From Cytidiella melzeri (taxonomy: Eukaryota > Basidiomycota > Agaricomycetes > Polyporales > Irpicaceae), in the NCBI GenBank assembly GCA_022592445.1, contig JABYQR010000027.1, positions 124,001 to 188,000 of the forward strand: a stretch of DNA of 64,000 nucleotides, written 5' to 3'. Numbering within the stretch: position 1 is the first letter of the stretch; each line of letters starts with the position of its first letter. Below are positions 54,872 through 64,000 of the stretch, in pieces. The position numbers and the translations under genes were made by a program. The notes under the pieces were generated by a model. That model was not told the origin of the DNA, ran no database searches, and was given only the letters and a program-made list of their open reading frames with translations.

Positions 54872-56171
54872 GGTTGAGGGTCTTTTTTTTTCCAATAAAT
54901 ATTGAAAGGCGCCAGCAAAAGCCAGGGGTGCACGACAGCCAAACACACACCACTAGAGCTAACTACGAACCATCACACCGCATAAGCAACGTGGATTGGA
55001 TAAGGACACCTCCTCCCCTCAGTGGTGTGCAAATAGAGCGTGACCAGAGTCTCCCACTTGGGTAACGATGCCAGGTGCTTGCCATAACCCTTTGTGAGGG
55101 GGTCGGTTAGATGCGTGTAATCCCATCAGGAGAGCAGTAGCTCATCCTGTGAGCTTCAGAGTAGTCGGGGGGGATAGAAAATGAACTCTCCCTCAGAGAG
55201 AGGCTTGAAACGAGTGCCCTGTCTTCTTCAACCAAAACTCCTCAGCATCCCAACTTCCACCATTGACGCCCTACCCTTCGCCAGCCATGACCGCCATTGG
55301 GCTTCCTCCCTGCAAAATAATGCTGCACATCTGCTCACAGGCCTGCCGTGTGGGTGTACCTCGTTGATCGGCCTGTGGCCTTCCCAACACCGGACCTGGT
55401 CTCCAGAGTGCATCCCGCACTTCCACGTCGGACAGCTCTGCGCGAAGCAGAGGGATGGTGAGTTTGGACTATGCTGCGAAGCGCTGCACAAGAGGGTTGT
55501 CGAGGGGGGGAATGGACAGGTTGAGTTGGTCGGAATTGTCGATCCACCCAGGGATGACAAGTGAGGCGGAAGATCCAGCTCAATCCAGAGGGATTGACTG
55601 CCTCTGCCGGCTTGGACGTGTAGGATTGGATCGGAGAGCAATGAAAGAAGTGCATCGCGAATGAGATTAGTGGTAGGTGTTCGGTATAGTATGGCTCATC
55701 GGCTCCAGCGCCTAATGAGGCGGTGGTGGTACAGGTCCAAGAAGGGATCGAGGGTTGAGGGTCAGGGTAGAATGCAAGAGTTCTGTTGCAATTAGACTGC
55801 ATTTCAAAGATAGGCTATCATTGGCATCTACCTGAACTATGATTCAGTACTTCTTATAAGCTTAGCCTTGACTTGTATACCTCAATGCTGTCTCCAGACG
55901 TGTCGAACCGTAATGTGATTGGCTCCAAGTTGACCAAAATAAAATGGATGCTCTTCTCTATCCATAGCGGCTGGGTGACGTGTCTTCCCTGTCCAGGTTA
56001 CCAAGGTGCAGCACATTATATCCAAGTTTGTTCTTCTCCGCAAAGAAGGTAGGGTTCAACCAATTACACACTTGAACGTACGAGAATTGTCAACTTGGAA
56101 TGCTCGCGGATTGCCTGCAAGTCATTCGTCGTTCTGACTTGGATCTTGTTCATCGAGTTGTATTCTGCAGC
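54872..56171. other. Intergenic with a possible Copia remnant
   Basis: No confident gene. On the minus strand near 55020-55120 one frame reads THLTDPLTKGYGKHLASLPK, reminiscent of the end of a Ty1/Copia RNase H (DxxTK). Open frames at 55181-55802 on both strands have no family motif. Confidence 0.35.
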
Positions 56172-58274
56172 ATGCAACAACACACTATGGCATCAATATC
56201 TATCTTGGGAGATTTCGATCACCAAAGGGTCCTCCTCTCAGCCATCTGCGTACTCATCGGCCTCGGCATCCTAGCGATTTGTAAACGGCACAAAGCCTCT
56301 AACCCTGCGGTCCAAGACTCTAACAACAAATCAATATCGACAGTCATCCCCGAGCCACCACAAAAGTCACCACTCAGCCCGCAGCGCAAACCAGGCGGTA
56401 CGTGCTGCCATTCATTGAACCTTTGCACAGGGAATAATCTCTCACTAACCCCAGCATGGAGTCCTGTCCTGTTTGACTATCCCGCTGTCGAACCCTGCGC
56501 AGACAATCCAACCACCATCAAGCCAGTACCCTATCGGCCTTTCAGATGGGGCGAATACCAGTTCGTGCTACAAGAGTCGGTGTGTCATCGGGCTGATCAT
56601 TGTTTCGCACAGTGTGACGATGGGCATACGCAGCATGCCTTGGAACGACTGGTTCGAGGTAACTGCTCGTCAAGTGCGGCTGCGTCGCTGTCTGAGGAAG
56701 GGCTGAGAGTTTGTTTGAATGATGTAGCTGGATGATCAGTTTTCAAACTATCATCACATCCGTGAACGTCGCATACAGGCCCACGGCGATCGTCTCGTCC
56801 GCGTCCTGCCGTCCACACCTCAACTGGCTACCGGCGGGCATGATGCAGGTCTGTTTATCTATCAATCCCAGTGATCGTATCTCACAGCCTTTGCTGCAAC
56901 ACATGCTCAGCTGGTGAGCTCGTGCAGGAAATGGCAGAATACCTATCTCGACGGTACTCGACCACGTACACCGTCAAACGCGTCGGCGATCCGCAGAGGG
57001 CAGGTGGGTGGTACGGTCTGCCTCCCATCCAAGAAATCACCATCGTGCCCGTGGGGAAGACATACAACTTGGAGACGGAAGACCCCATGGTTGTCGCTGC
57101 TCTTCTGTTGGTCGCGTTCTCGGTCCTATTCTATATTCACTCTACTCATGTCACGTGTATTGTATAGCGTTCAAGACGACATCGCAATCATGATCGAAGG
57201 TGTGTGTACAACAGTGACTGCTCGTGTTTTGCACCCTGCGTGATGAACGTCAACATGTAGGCTCGGATGGCCGATACTACCTCCAGGCTGCAGCCATTTT
57301 AATCCCAGGTGAGAGCACGCCTCTCGCAATCCCGCCCAACCCCACCACTCACTCGGATTGCTAAGGCTCGTGGCGTTTGCAAGACAAGATCGGCATGAGC
57401 CTCGACGAGATCCACATCAGCGGCACCGTACCTCAATGTCTGTACGCTCTGGTTGATTTTCGCGTTGTACTAAAACTCAGGAATCTCCGCTTAACCCGAC
57501 AGTCGAGTCCAAGCTCCAGCTAAGCATGAGCCGCTTCTTCAGACGCCTCCCAGTCGACAAACCCGTCTGCCGAACAAACTACGGCTTTCAAGTCGTCGCC
57601 CCGCCCGACCTCGCCGACCCAATCGATCCACACGAACTCGCCTGGGCACGTACGATGAAAGGCGAAGAAACCAGCGACGACGAGATCGAGCCTGGGTTCA
57701 TGCGCCCCCGACACAGCTGCAATCCTCCCCCTTCCCAAGTCGACCCCATCAAACACGTACCCACGATCTTCCTCGCAGACAGCAACCCCGACTCAACGAC
57801 ACCCCTCTCGGTCCACCCCTCTCGCGTGCGCATGCGCGTCGAACGGCAGACGCTCCGGCGACTGCCACGCACGGGCGCCGTCGTGTTCGGCATTCGGACG
57901 TACCTAACCCCTCTCGACGACCTTGCGTCTGAGCCAGATGTACCAGGGAGACTCGCGAGTGCGATCAGAAGTTGGCCGGAGGACGTCGCAGTGTGAGTCC
58001 GTTGAGTCTTTCATCCCTCCGTCCTGCTCCTCCGATCTGTTTATATAAATATATTCTCCATCTCTCTCTTCGTCTTCACCTCCCCATTTGTCTATGTGCC
58101 ATGCTTCATGGGTCAATACTGGGGCTTGAGTCTTCTAACCTTTTGATTGGCAGGTATAAAGCCCGGCCCGCGTACGAGAGCGTGTTGAGTTATCTGGACG
58201 CTCAACACGCAGCACAAGTGGCTGCCAGTGCTGGCTTGACTTCGGTGTCGGACCCGGTTCCCATAGTTCAATGA
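56172..58274 (+). CDS. DUF3445 / HODM alpha-subunit-like protein, membrane-anchored
   Basis: Member of the DUF3445 family, related to the alpha subunit of heme-dependent oxidative N-demethylase; the fungal substrate is unknown. Ten exons: 56172-56397, 56455-56560, 56613-56658, 56728-56848, 56911-57106, 57168-57199, 57261-57308, 57366-57437, 57503-57992 and 58154-58274. An N-terminal transmembrane segment (VLLSAICVLIGLGILAI) precedes the domain. Family blocks in order: PYRPFRWGEYHVTMGIRSMP, LVQEMAEYLSRRYS, VQDDIAIMIEGSDGRYYLQA, GSWRLQDKIGMSLDEIHISG, MSRFFRRLPVDKPVCRTNYG, RVERQTLRRLPRTGAVVFGI, DVPGRLASAIRSWPEDVAV. The start could also be the ATG at 56187. Confidence 0.85.
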
Positions 58275-58832
58275 TAGTCGAAAAAGCAAGAAGAAGCACG
58301 CAGCGTACAGCGCAAATCACAGCCACCCTGGCCTCTCTCATTGTGATAACAGAAGGTTCTCCCCAAAGATCCCAACACGCGTAAAATAACCCTCAATCCA
58401 CCGTGTCCGATGATATGGGTTCTCTGCAGAATCTCAAGGTGCACGTAGGTAATAACCGGTTTCCGATGTATGACAGTTATGAATGAAATCAGAAACTTCC
58501 GTATTGTATGATATGAATACATGATGCAGTGTATATTCAACTGGTGGCCCGGCCTCGACGGGCACATGCTACTCCCAACATAAGAGAGAATCAAAATAAA
58601 AAATCTACAGGGTAAAATAACAGAAGTAAAAATATAATCCGATAGGGTATACACCCCAAGTTTCAAAAGATGGTTCTGTGAACACCTGAAGCACAACAAA
58701 CACGAATGTAAAGAGATCTCTTAAAGTAGGTAGTTGAGGCTGATCAAGCCAAAGAGCAAGGAGCGGAGAGGAATGAGGGAATTAGAGGTAATAGATAGTC
58801 CAAAAAAAGGGATTCAGCTGCGCCCCGCACAC
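58275..58832. other. Convergent intergenic region
   Basis: 3' flanks of the convergent DUF3445 gene and the long minus-strand gene. AT-rich; nothing coding recognised. Confidence 0.5.
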
Positions 58833-61800
58833 TCAGGCAACGATCCTCACCACACACGTCCCCCCGTCTCTCAACAACCCAACAGGACCGTCCGCACCTC
58901 GTCTAAACACCTCAGGCGCTTTATCAAAAGGCACCGACTTCACGCCGTCCACACCATCCCGGTCACCCACCCACGGCTTTATCCACCCCTCCTCGACCAT
59001 CCTCACCACCGCACCGAGTGAGTCTCTCACATCCTCGCCTTCGTAATCCACATCGGCCGCGACGCTGACCCAAGCATAGTTGACCGTCCGCTTGGGAGCC
59101 TTCGGCCTGCCCCTCCACGAGTTCCCTCGACGAAGGACAGAGCCGAGACTGTCCTTGCTCGGAGAGGTTAGCGCGAGGCTCGTCGATGACTTTGTGGGGC
59201 TGACGCTTCCGCCTCGGTCGTGCGACTTTGAACGAGACGAGGACGAACGCTTGATGGAGCGGAATCCTGAGCGTAAGGTATCTTGGGCTGATGGTATCGG
59301 TCGAGACGGTGTGTCTCCAACGAGCGTCGTGAACTGCGTTAGCGCAAGTGTCTTGTGGTTCGCCCTCGAGCTTGCTTTCGACAGACCCAACGAAGAAGGC
59401 GCGCCGGATGCAGTTATCGAAGGCGTGCTAGGATCGCCCAGCGAAGGCTGCTGCCGGGCCGTATCATGTTCCGGATCAGCCAGCAAAAGTCTCCTCGACG
59501 TCTCCCAAACATCGTTGCCGCCGACAGCGTCCAATATAACATCAAACGACCGGCCGTCTTCAACCAGCCTTTCGAGAACCTCAAGAGGGGCACCGACACA
59601 GACCTCTTCGACACCCCACGCACGTAGACGCGCCTCAAGCCGATCAAAACGAGTCTGCCGAAGACTGCCTTTGACTGAACCTGAAGGATGTCTTCTGTCA
59701 ATCACAGGTCTTTCGTCCACGTCCTCGCCGTCGTCCTCATTCGTGTCATCTCGTGCGGCCGAATCAGGCACCTGGACCGATACTTTGATTCCTCTCTTGG
59801 CAAGCATCTGCACGGCCAAAGCGCCAGTCCCGTCGTGCCCTTGAAGCACAAGAGCTGCAGGTCGAGAACGGTTGACTTCTACGTCTGCTCGGGGTTTTGC
59901 AGGAGCAATGACATCCGCGCATGTTCTGATCGCACGATGAGCAGGAAGGGCACAGAGAGGAAGGAGGGCGAGCTCCTCAATCGTCATGTTCATAGAAGAA
60001 ACAAGGTCTCGATGTAGCTGAGCGTAAGGGTGCGAGTTCATTTGACTTGGCAAGGACTTGGAGCGGACATGCGAACGGGGCTGCTGCGGAAAGAGAGTTG
60101 AAGGTCGAGAAAGCGGTTGTGGTGCACGATGAACACGGTGTCGTTCGAGCACCACGAACTCTGCAAGCGCGCCGCACTAATAGATGGTTATAGTTAGATC
60201 AGAAGCGTAGTAGGAACCAATTTCGACGCACCTTCCGCACATCTAAAAGGCCTATGACCCACTCATTCCTCTTGCACACATCAGCTTTAACTTCCCAGCC
60301 GCACTCTATCACCTTGCCGACAATACTTCGCCCTGGAATGAACCCTGACCCCTTTCCCGCACTTCCCAGTTTCTCCTGCACGATCAAGGAATCCAGGGCG
60401 TCCAATCCTACCGCAAACACCTGAATTAGTACGTGCGATGACGAAATAGAGGACGGTGGGGGTATATGTGAAAGAAACGCTACAGGCAAGGGCAGCGAGT
60501 CTAACAAATGAGACGGGGTCAACCCTTCCTTGCCCTTCCCTTTGCCCCTCCCCATTGGCAGCTTGAGGGTCAATTGAAACGAAAAATGCCTCCTCTTCTT
60601 CCGCGCATCAGACCCGCCGTTCTGCGCTGCCACTCCTCGCGTCACCTCCACTGTCGCCATACTACTCTGCGCAAGTCCCATCCGCACCAGATCTATCTTC
60701 CCATCTCCCGTTTCTGCCTTGCCATTTCCTGAATATGCCGCACGCGGCAAGGTGAGTCCAGTGTACCCTTGAGGCGCAGAAAGGTCTGCAGTTACAGTCG
60801 TTGGCGTCGGGATGGAATGGGTTGGCAGGTTCTGCGAGAATGAAAAGAACGTAGGCGATATGCTCCGCGACAGTCTCCGTGTATCCGAGTACGACCGTCG
60901 AGGCTGACCAGTGATCTGCGAGCGCGCATAAGCTTGTAGTCTGGCATCCGGATTTTCTGCAGCCTCGTCGCTGGACGACGCAGAGGGAGTTTTCGCAGAC
61001 CGATGGGACTTTGACCTTGATGTCATTGTGCCCAACGGGCTCAAAGTATCCGCAAATTCTGTCGGGCTCTCCGCAAAACAGGGGACCTCTCTGTCTTCCG
61101 GTACAGGCGATGGCGAGCGGCTAGGTTCAGCACTACTTCCAGTAGGCGTGAGGTCACTGTAGTCGCTTTCATCTTCTTCCAGTAGAGCAGACATCCTTCC
61201 ACGGCTCGACCTACTACCCCGTGACCGACGGCTTCGTCTACGGTGGTCCGCTGACTTGGCAGGCGGTGGATAAGAACGCGGCGCTTGGTGGAATGATTTC
61301 GTCGGCGCAGTGGTCGCGGGTGCCGGAGACATGGCGTCGGATGCGTAGCTTGTTGGTAACGGACGAGTGTTACTGCGAGGAGACTCTGACCGTGCAGTAA
61401 TTGCAGGCGCAAGCCAGCGAACGTCCTTTGCCCAGTCCTCGTCTGTGTACGAAGCACGGTTTAGTTCGGTCTTTGACCGTCGTCGTGTAGCAGATAACGG
61501 TCGGGGTTGAGTACGGGCCGCAGTTCGCGGAGCTGGGGATGATGTAGATGTCGCAGAGGGCACCGACGAGGAAGATGTCGACCTTGCATGCGAACGTGCG
61601 ATGGTTATTGTTTGTACATTGCCGTTTTGCTTGCGTGGACCGTAGTCTGAAGTGAGAGGCGTTGTCACTCGGGTCGAGCTTGTGCTGCGCGAAATGGAGC
61701 TTTGCTCAGAGCCAACAGTGCCGTCTGCTGAGGATGAGGAAGTAGTGGATAGCAACGACTCGGAGGAAGTTCGGGTCGGCGAGTCGTCCGCATCAGCAGC

Positions 61801-62647
61801 TTGGCTGATCGGCTGCTCCGCTATGAGGGAGGATTTGGACAAGACCTTGGGCAAAGGCAAGGATGATAGGGCCTGAGCGATAGCCTTCGGGTCGATGATC
61901 ATGCCTGTGGATGTACGCGAGGTCCGGGGTGACACGTAGAGGGATTGTCGGGGCGTGTAAAACACGTCGTCGTCGGACGAGTCGTCGGTGTTGCTGCCTG
62001 GAGAGTCAGCAAAGCGGGTGGCGGGTGAGGCAGGGTCACTGTGCTTGTCGTCGGTGAGGGATGAGGGACGCAAGGAGGGATGGGGGGAGGGTTTGGGGGT
62101 GTTGTTTGAGTAAAAGCTCGTTGGGGGGGTGGATGCGGAGGCGAGAGAGAACGTAGGCTCGGTGTTCGCTTCCGTTATCGCTTGTGATGACGCGATGGAT
62201 TTGGACAAGGATCTATCCTGGGATTGGCGTCGGGCGGAAGATTTTGTTGGGAACGGAGCATCCTGGAGAGACAAAGATAAGCAGGCAGCGGAGACTATGA
62301 GCGATGTCGTGCGGTGCCAAGCTCATAGCTCGGCCGCTCTGCTGAAGGACACGCACCTCGAAATCTGCCTGTAAACGAGCTCTTGCTACTGACGACGCCA
62401 CCTCTGAGTGTGAGCGAGCTTCGCTGTACTGGGACCCTGTCGACGACAAAGAGATGTAGCCAGACTCGGAGTCCGGGGCTGATGCGATGGAACGGGTCTG
62501 CGACTGGTGCTCGTCTGACGGGCGGGGTTGCTGCGTGGCTGCTCGGAGGAGGTCGTATTTTGTCGAGTGATATTCCTTTGAGGAGGGGAAGGTGTAGGAC
62601 TGGGAGGGTCTGCCGAAGATGGACTGAAGGAGGGTGGGCTTTGTCAT
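58833..62647 (-). CDS. Long disordered protein with C-terminal MDR/quinone-oxidoreductase-like domain
   Basis: Three exons (62647-62357, 62262-60232, 60176-58833) give 1221 residues. Roughly the first 650 are Ser/Thr/Pro/Arg-rich and disordered ([40 protein letters not shown]). The rest is a medium-chain dehydrogenase/reductase-like domain: GroES-like part HVLIQVFAVGLDALDSLIVQ, GFIPGRSIVGKVIECGWEV, CGALAEFVVLERHRVHRAP, then the Rossmann part ALVLQGHDGTGALAVQMLAK and FDVILDAVGGNDVWETSRRL, and the end VNYAWVSVAADVDYEGEDVR. The usual GxGxxG reads GHDGTGALA; no structural or catalytic zinc cysteines are evident. A long Ser-rich insertion (FRSIKRSSSSRSKSHDRGGS) splits the second half. Enzymatic activity is doubtful; a scaffold role is possible. 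Confidence 0.8.
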
Positions 62648-63162
62648 CGTCGAGGACGACACAAGCGACGTCGAGGACGTGAGGAACGATGAGCACGCCA
62701 CGTTCCCAAGCCGAGAGCCTCAGCCACCACGTTCACGACTTTCTCGAGCGCTATCTTTAATCTTGACGTCAGCCCCGATTGGGATCGACGGTCAGTCGAA
62801 TATCTGCGTCGACGATGCAGGTACAAGACAAGAGGTAAGACAGAAAAACACAGCACAGAGAGAATGAAAGGACGGCCCTATGATTTACTTCACGTATGAT
62901 TTATAGTCTCGCGCGATTTCTCCTCTCGTCCGATCCATCCAGAAGCCTAATAATAATGTCGTACTATTGCATGCAACAATTGCGATTCCAACGCCGCGTG
63001 CCATCTCTGGATGGGCAGCACTCACCCTCAGATAGAACACTACACGCGGCTGTGAAACCATTCCAGGCTGTACAGTCTCGCCTCGTGGATGAGTCACAAC
63101 ACAGGACTGCTGCAAGCGATTGTATAACGGATGTACAACACCTGTATACGCACAAGGTATCT
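62648..63162. other. Intergenic
   Basis: 5' flank of the MDR-domain gene and 3' flank of the GTPase gene. Nothing coding recognised. Confidence 0.5.
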
Positions 63163-64000
63163 CTAGAAGAACATCTTAAAATCATACGTCTCGTCCCCAC
63201 CAGAGCTCGCAGCGGCTGCGCTCTTCTTCGAGGGCGTATTAGCAGCCTTTTTCGCGGGAACAGGCAGCGTCTTCGCCACCTTGCTTTTTGTAGCAGGCTT
63301 CGCGGCCTCGAGCTTGGCCTTCGCTGATAGCGAGCCGCGTGCACCAGCAGTTTTACGAGCCTGTTTAGTATCTTTGGGCTCAGTTGAGAACGCGACTTTC
63401 TTAGTCAATTGTGATGTAAGCACGGGACCGCCACGCTTTCGCCTGTTTACGAGCAGTTCTGGTGCTGTAGTGTCCTCCTCGTCCTCGCCGGTCTCCGGTT
63501 CTTCGCCCTCCTCATCGTCCTCATCGTCCTCAATATCTTCCTCTTGCTCATCATCCTCTTCGTCTCCCTCGTCCCCAACTTCGCTGTCTGCAGAGCCTGT
63601 CCATACGCTGTCCAACGCCAACTGTCGCGACTCCACTTCCGAAGCCTTGAGCTTGATGAGTCCTGTACTGGTTCGCAACTCCTTCCGAGTATGCAGTGTT
63701 GACAGTATTGTTGCGTCGTTATCCACCACTGCCTCGCTCGATGCACCAGTTGCTATGGTGTATCGTGGGAGCTTGCCCGTACTCCAGTCCCGGAGGACGA
63801 TGCGGGAGGCACCCGTAGTGTCGAGAGCACCACCCTATAACAATCCAGCTGTTAGAGACTCATTTTGATAATCGACTCAACAGGTACCTTTTTGATGAGC
63901 CCGCTCGCACGAGCAAGAGCTCGTAGAAAGGCGTCCGTGTCGTTGCTCGCGAACGCTGGCAGATTGTAGAACAACATGAGATCCTCCTGGTTTGCACGTG
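63163..64000 (-). CDS. Nucleolar GTPase, Nug1/Grn1/GNL3L type (3' part)
   Basis: C-terminal part of a circularly permuted YlqF/Nug1-family GTPase involved in large ribosomal subunit maturation and export; the G domain lies outside the window. Exon 64000-63888 reads EDLMLFYNLPAFASNDTDAF, LRALARASGLIKK, then after a 53-nt intron (63835-63887) GGALDTTGASRIVLRDWSTG, KLPRYTIATG. The pattern LKKGG..D...A(A/S)R.VL.DW..GK.P.YT is typical for Grn1/GNL3L/nucleostemin. The tail has a long acidic run followed by a Lys/Ala-rich stretch, ending YDFKMFF. Incomplete at the window edge. Confidence 0.82.

Noticed and set aside
55181..55802. Overlapping open frames on both strands
   Set aside because: Low-complexity composition on both strands and no motif; probably chance or decayed repeat.
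1..64000. CRISPR arrays, operons, ribosome binding sites, riboswitches
   Set aside because: The sequence is eukaryotic (spliceosomal introns); nothing resembling these was seen.

Overview
The window is nuclear DNA from a filamentous basidiomycete, most likely an Agaricomycete. The evidence is dense intron-rich genes with 50-70 nt introns, typical fungal housekeeping genes, chromodomain Ty3/Gypsy retrotransposons and small secreted proteins. No species is claimed.

Left arm (about 0.6-23.4 kb) is gene-rich. It holds a PCL-type cyclin (-), ribosomal protein eS25 (-), glucosidase II beta subunit (+), an unrecognised gene with a compositional switch (+), a PHO80-type cyclin (-), a tandem array of four GFA-fold genes in progressive decay (+), the COMPASS WD40 subunit Swd1/RbBP5 (-), the TTT-complex subunit Tti2 (+), a small secreted protein (-) and a conserved unknown protein (+).

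Middle (about 25-55 kb) is a retrotransposon nest. A Ty3/Gypsy chromovirus (called C here, + strand, 29781-52690) was split by a second one (A, - strand, 32222-48048, target duplication CTGTC), which was split by a third (B, - strand, 34657-42459, target duplication AATAG). Decay follows the nesting order: C carries two in-frame stops, a frameshift, CpG-type transitions and a lost integrase Glu; A has a frameshift and a lost integrase Asp; B keeps its catalytic residues but has three one-base deletions. Two solo LTRs with perfect target duplications (GTAAT, GGTTG) lie to the right. Two paralogous small secreted proteins sit on the two sides of the nest.

The most unusual signal is in the retrotransposons. 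All three carry an extra reading frame before gag (ORF0) sharing a C-terminal REW...LK.(L/I)G(K/R)(I/V)SF motif. In B and C it lies in the same frame as gag behind a single TAG, begins directly after a splice-acceptor-like YAG, and is preceded by two aligned intron-like segments, one inside the LTR itself. B's ORF0 has no ATG at all.

Right arm (about 56-64 kb) has a membrane-anchored DUF3445 (HODM alpha-subunit-like) protein (+), a very long disordered protein with a C-terminal MDR/quinone-oxidoreductase-like domain (-), and the 3' end of a Nug1/Grn1/GNL3L-type nucleolar GTPase (-), cut by the window edge.
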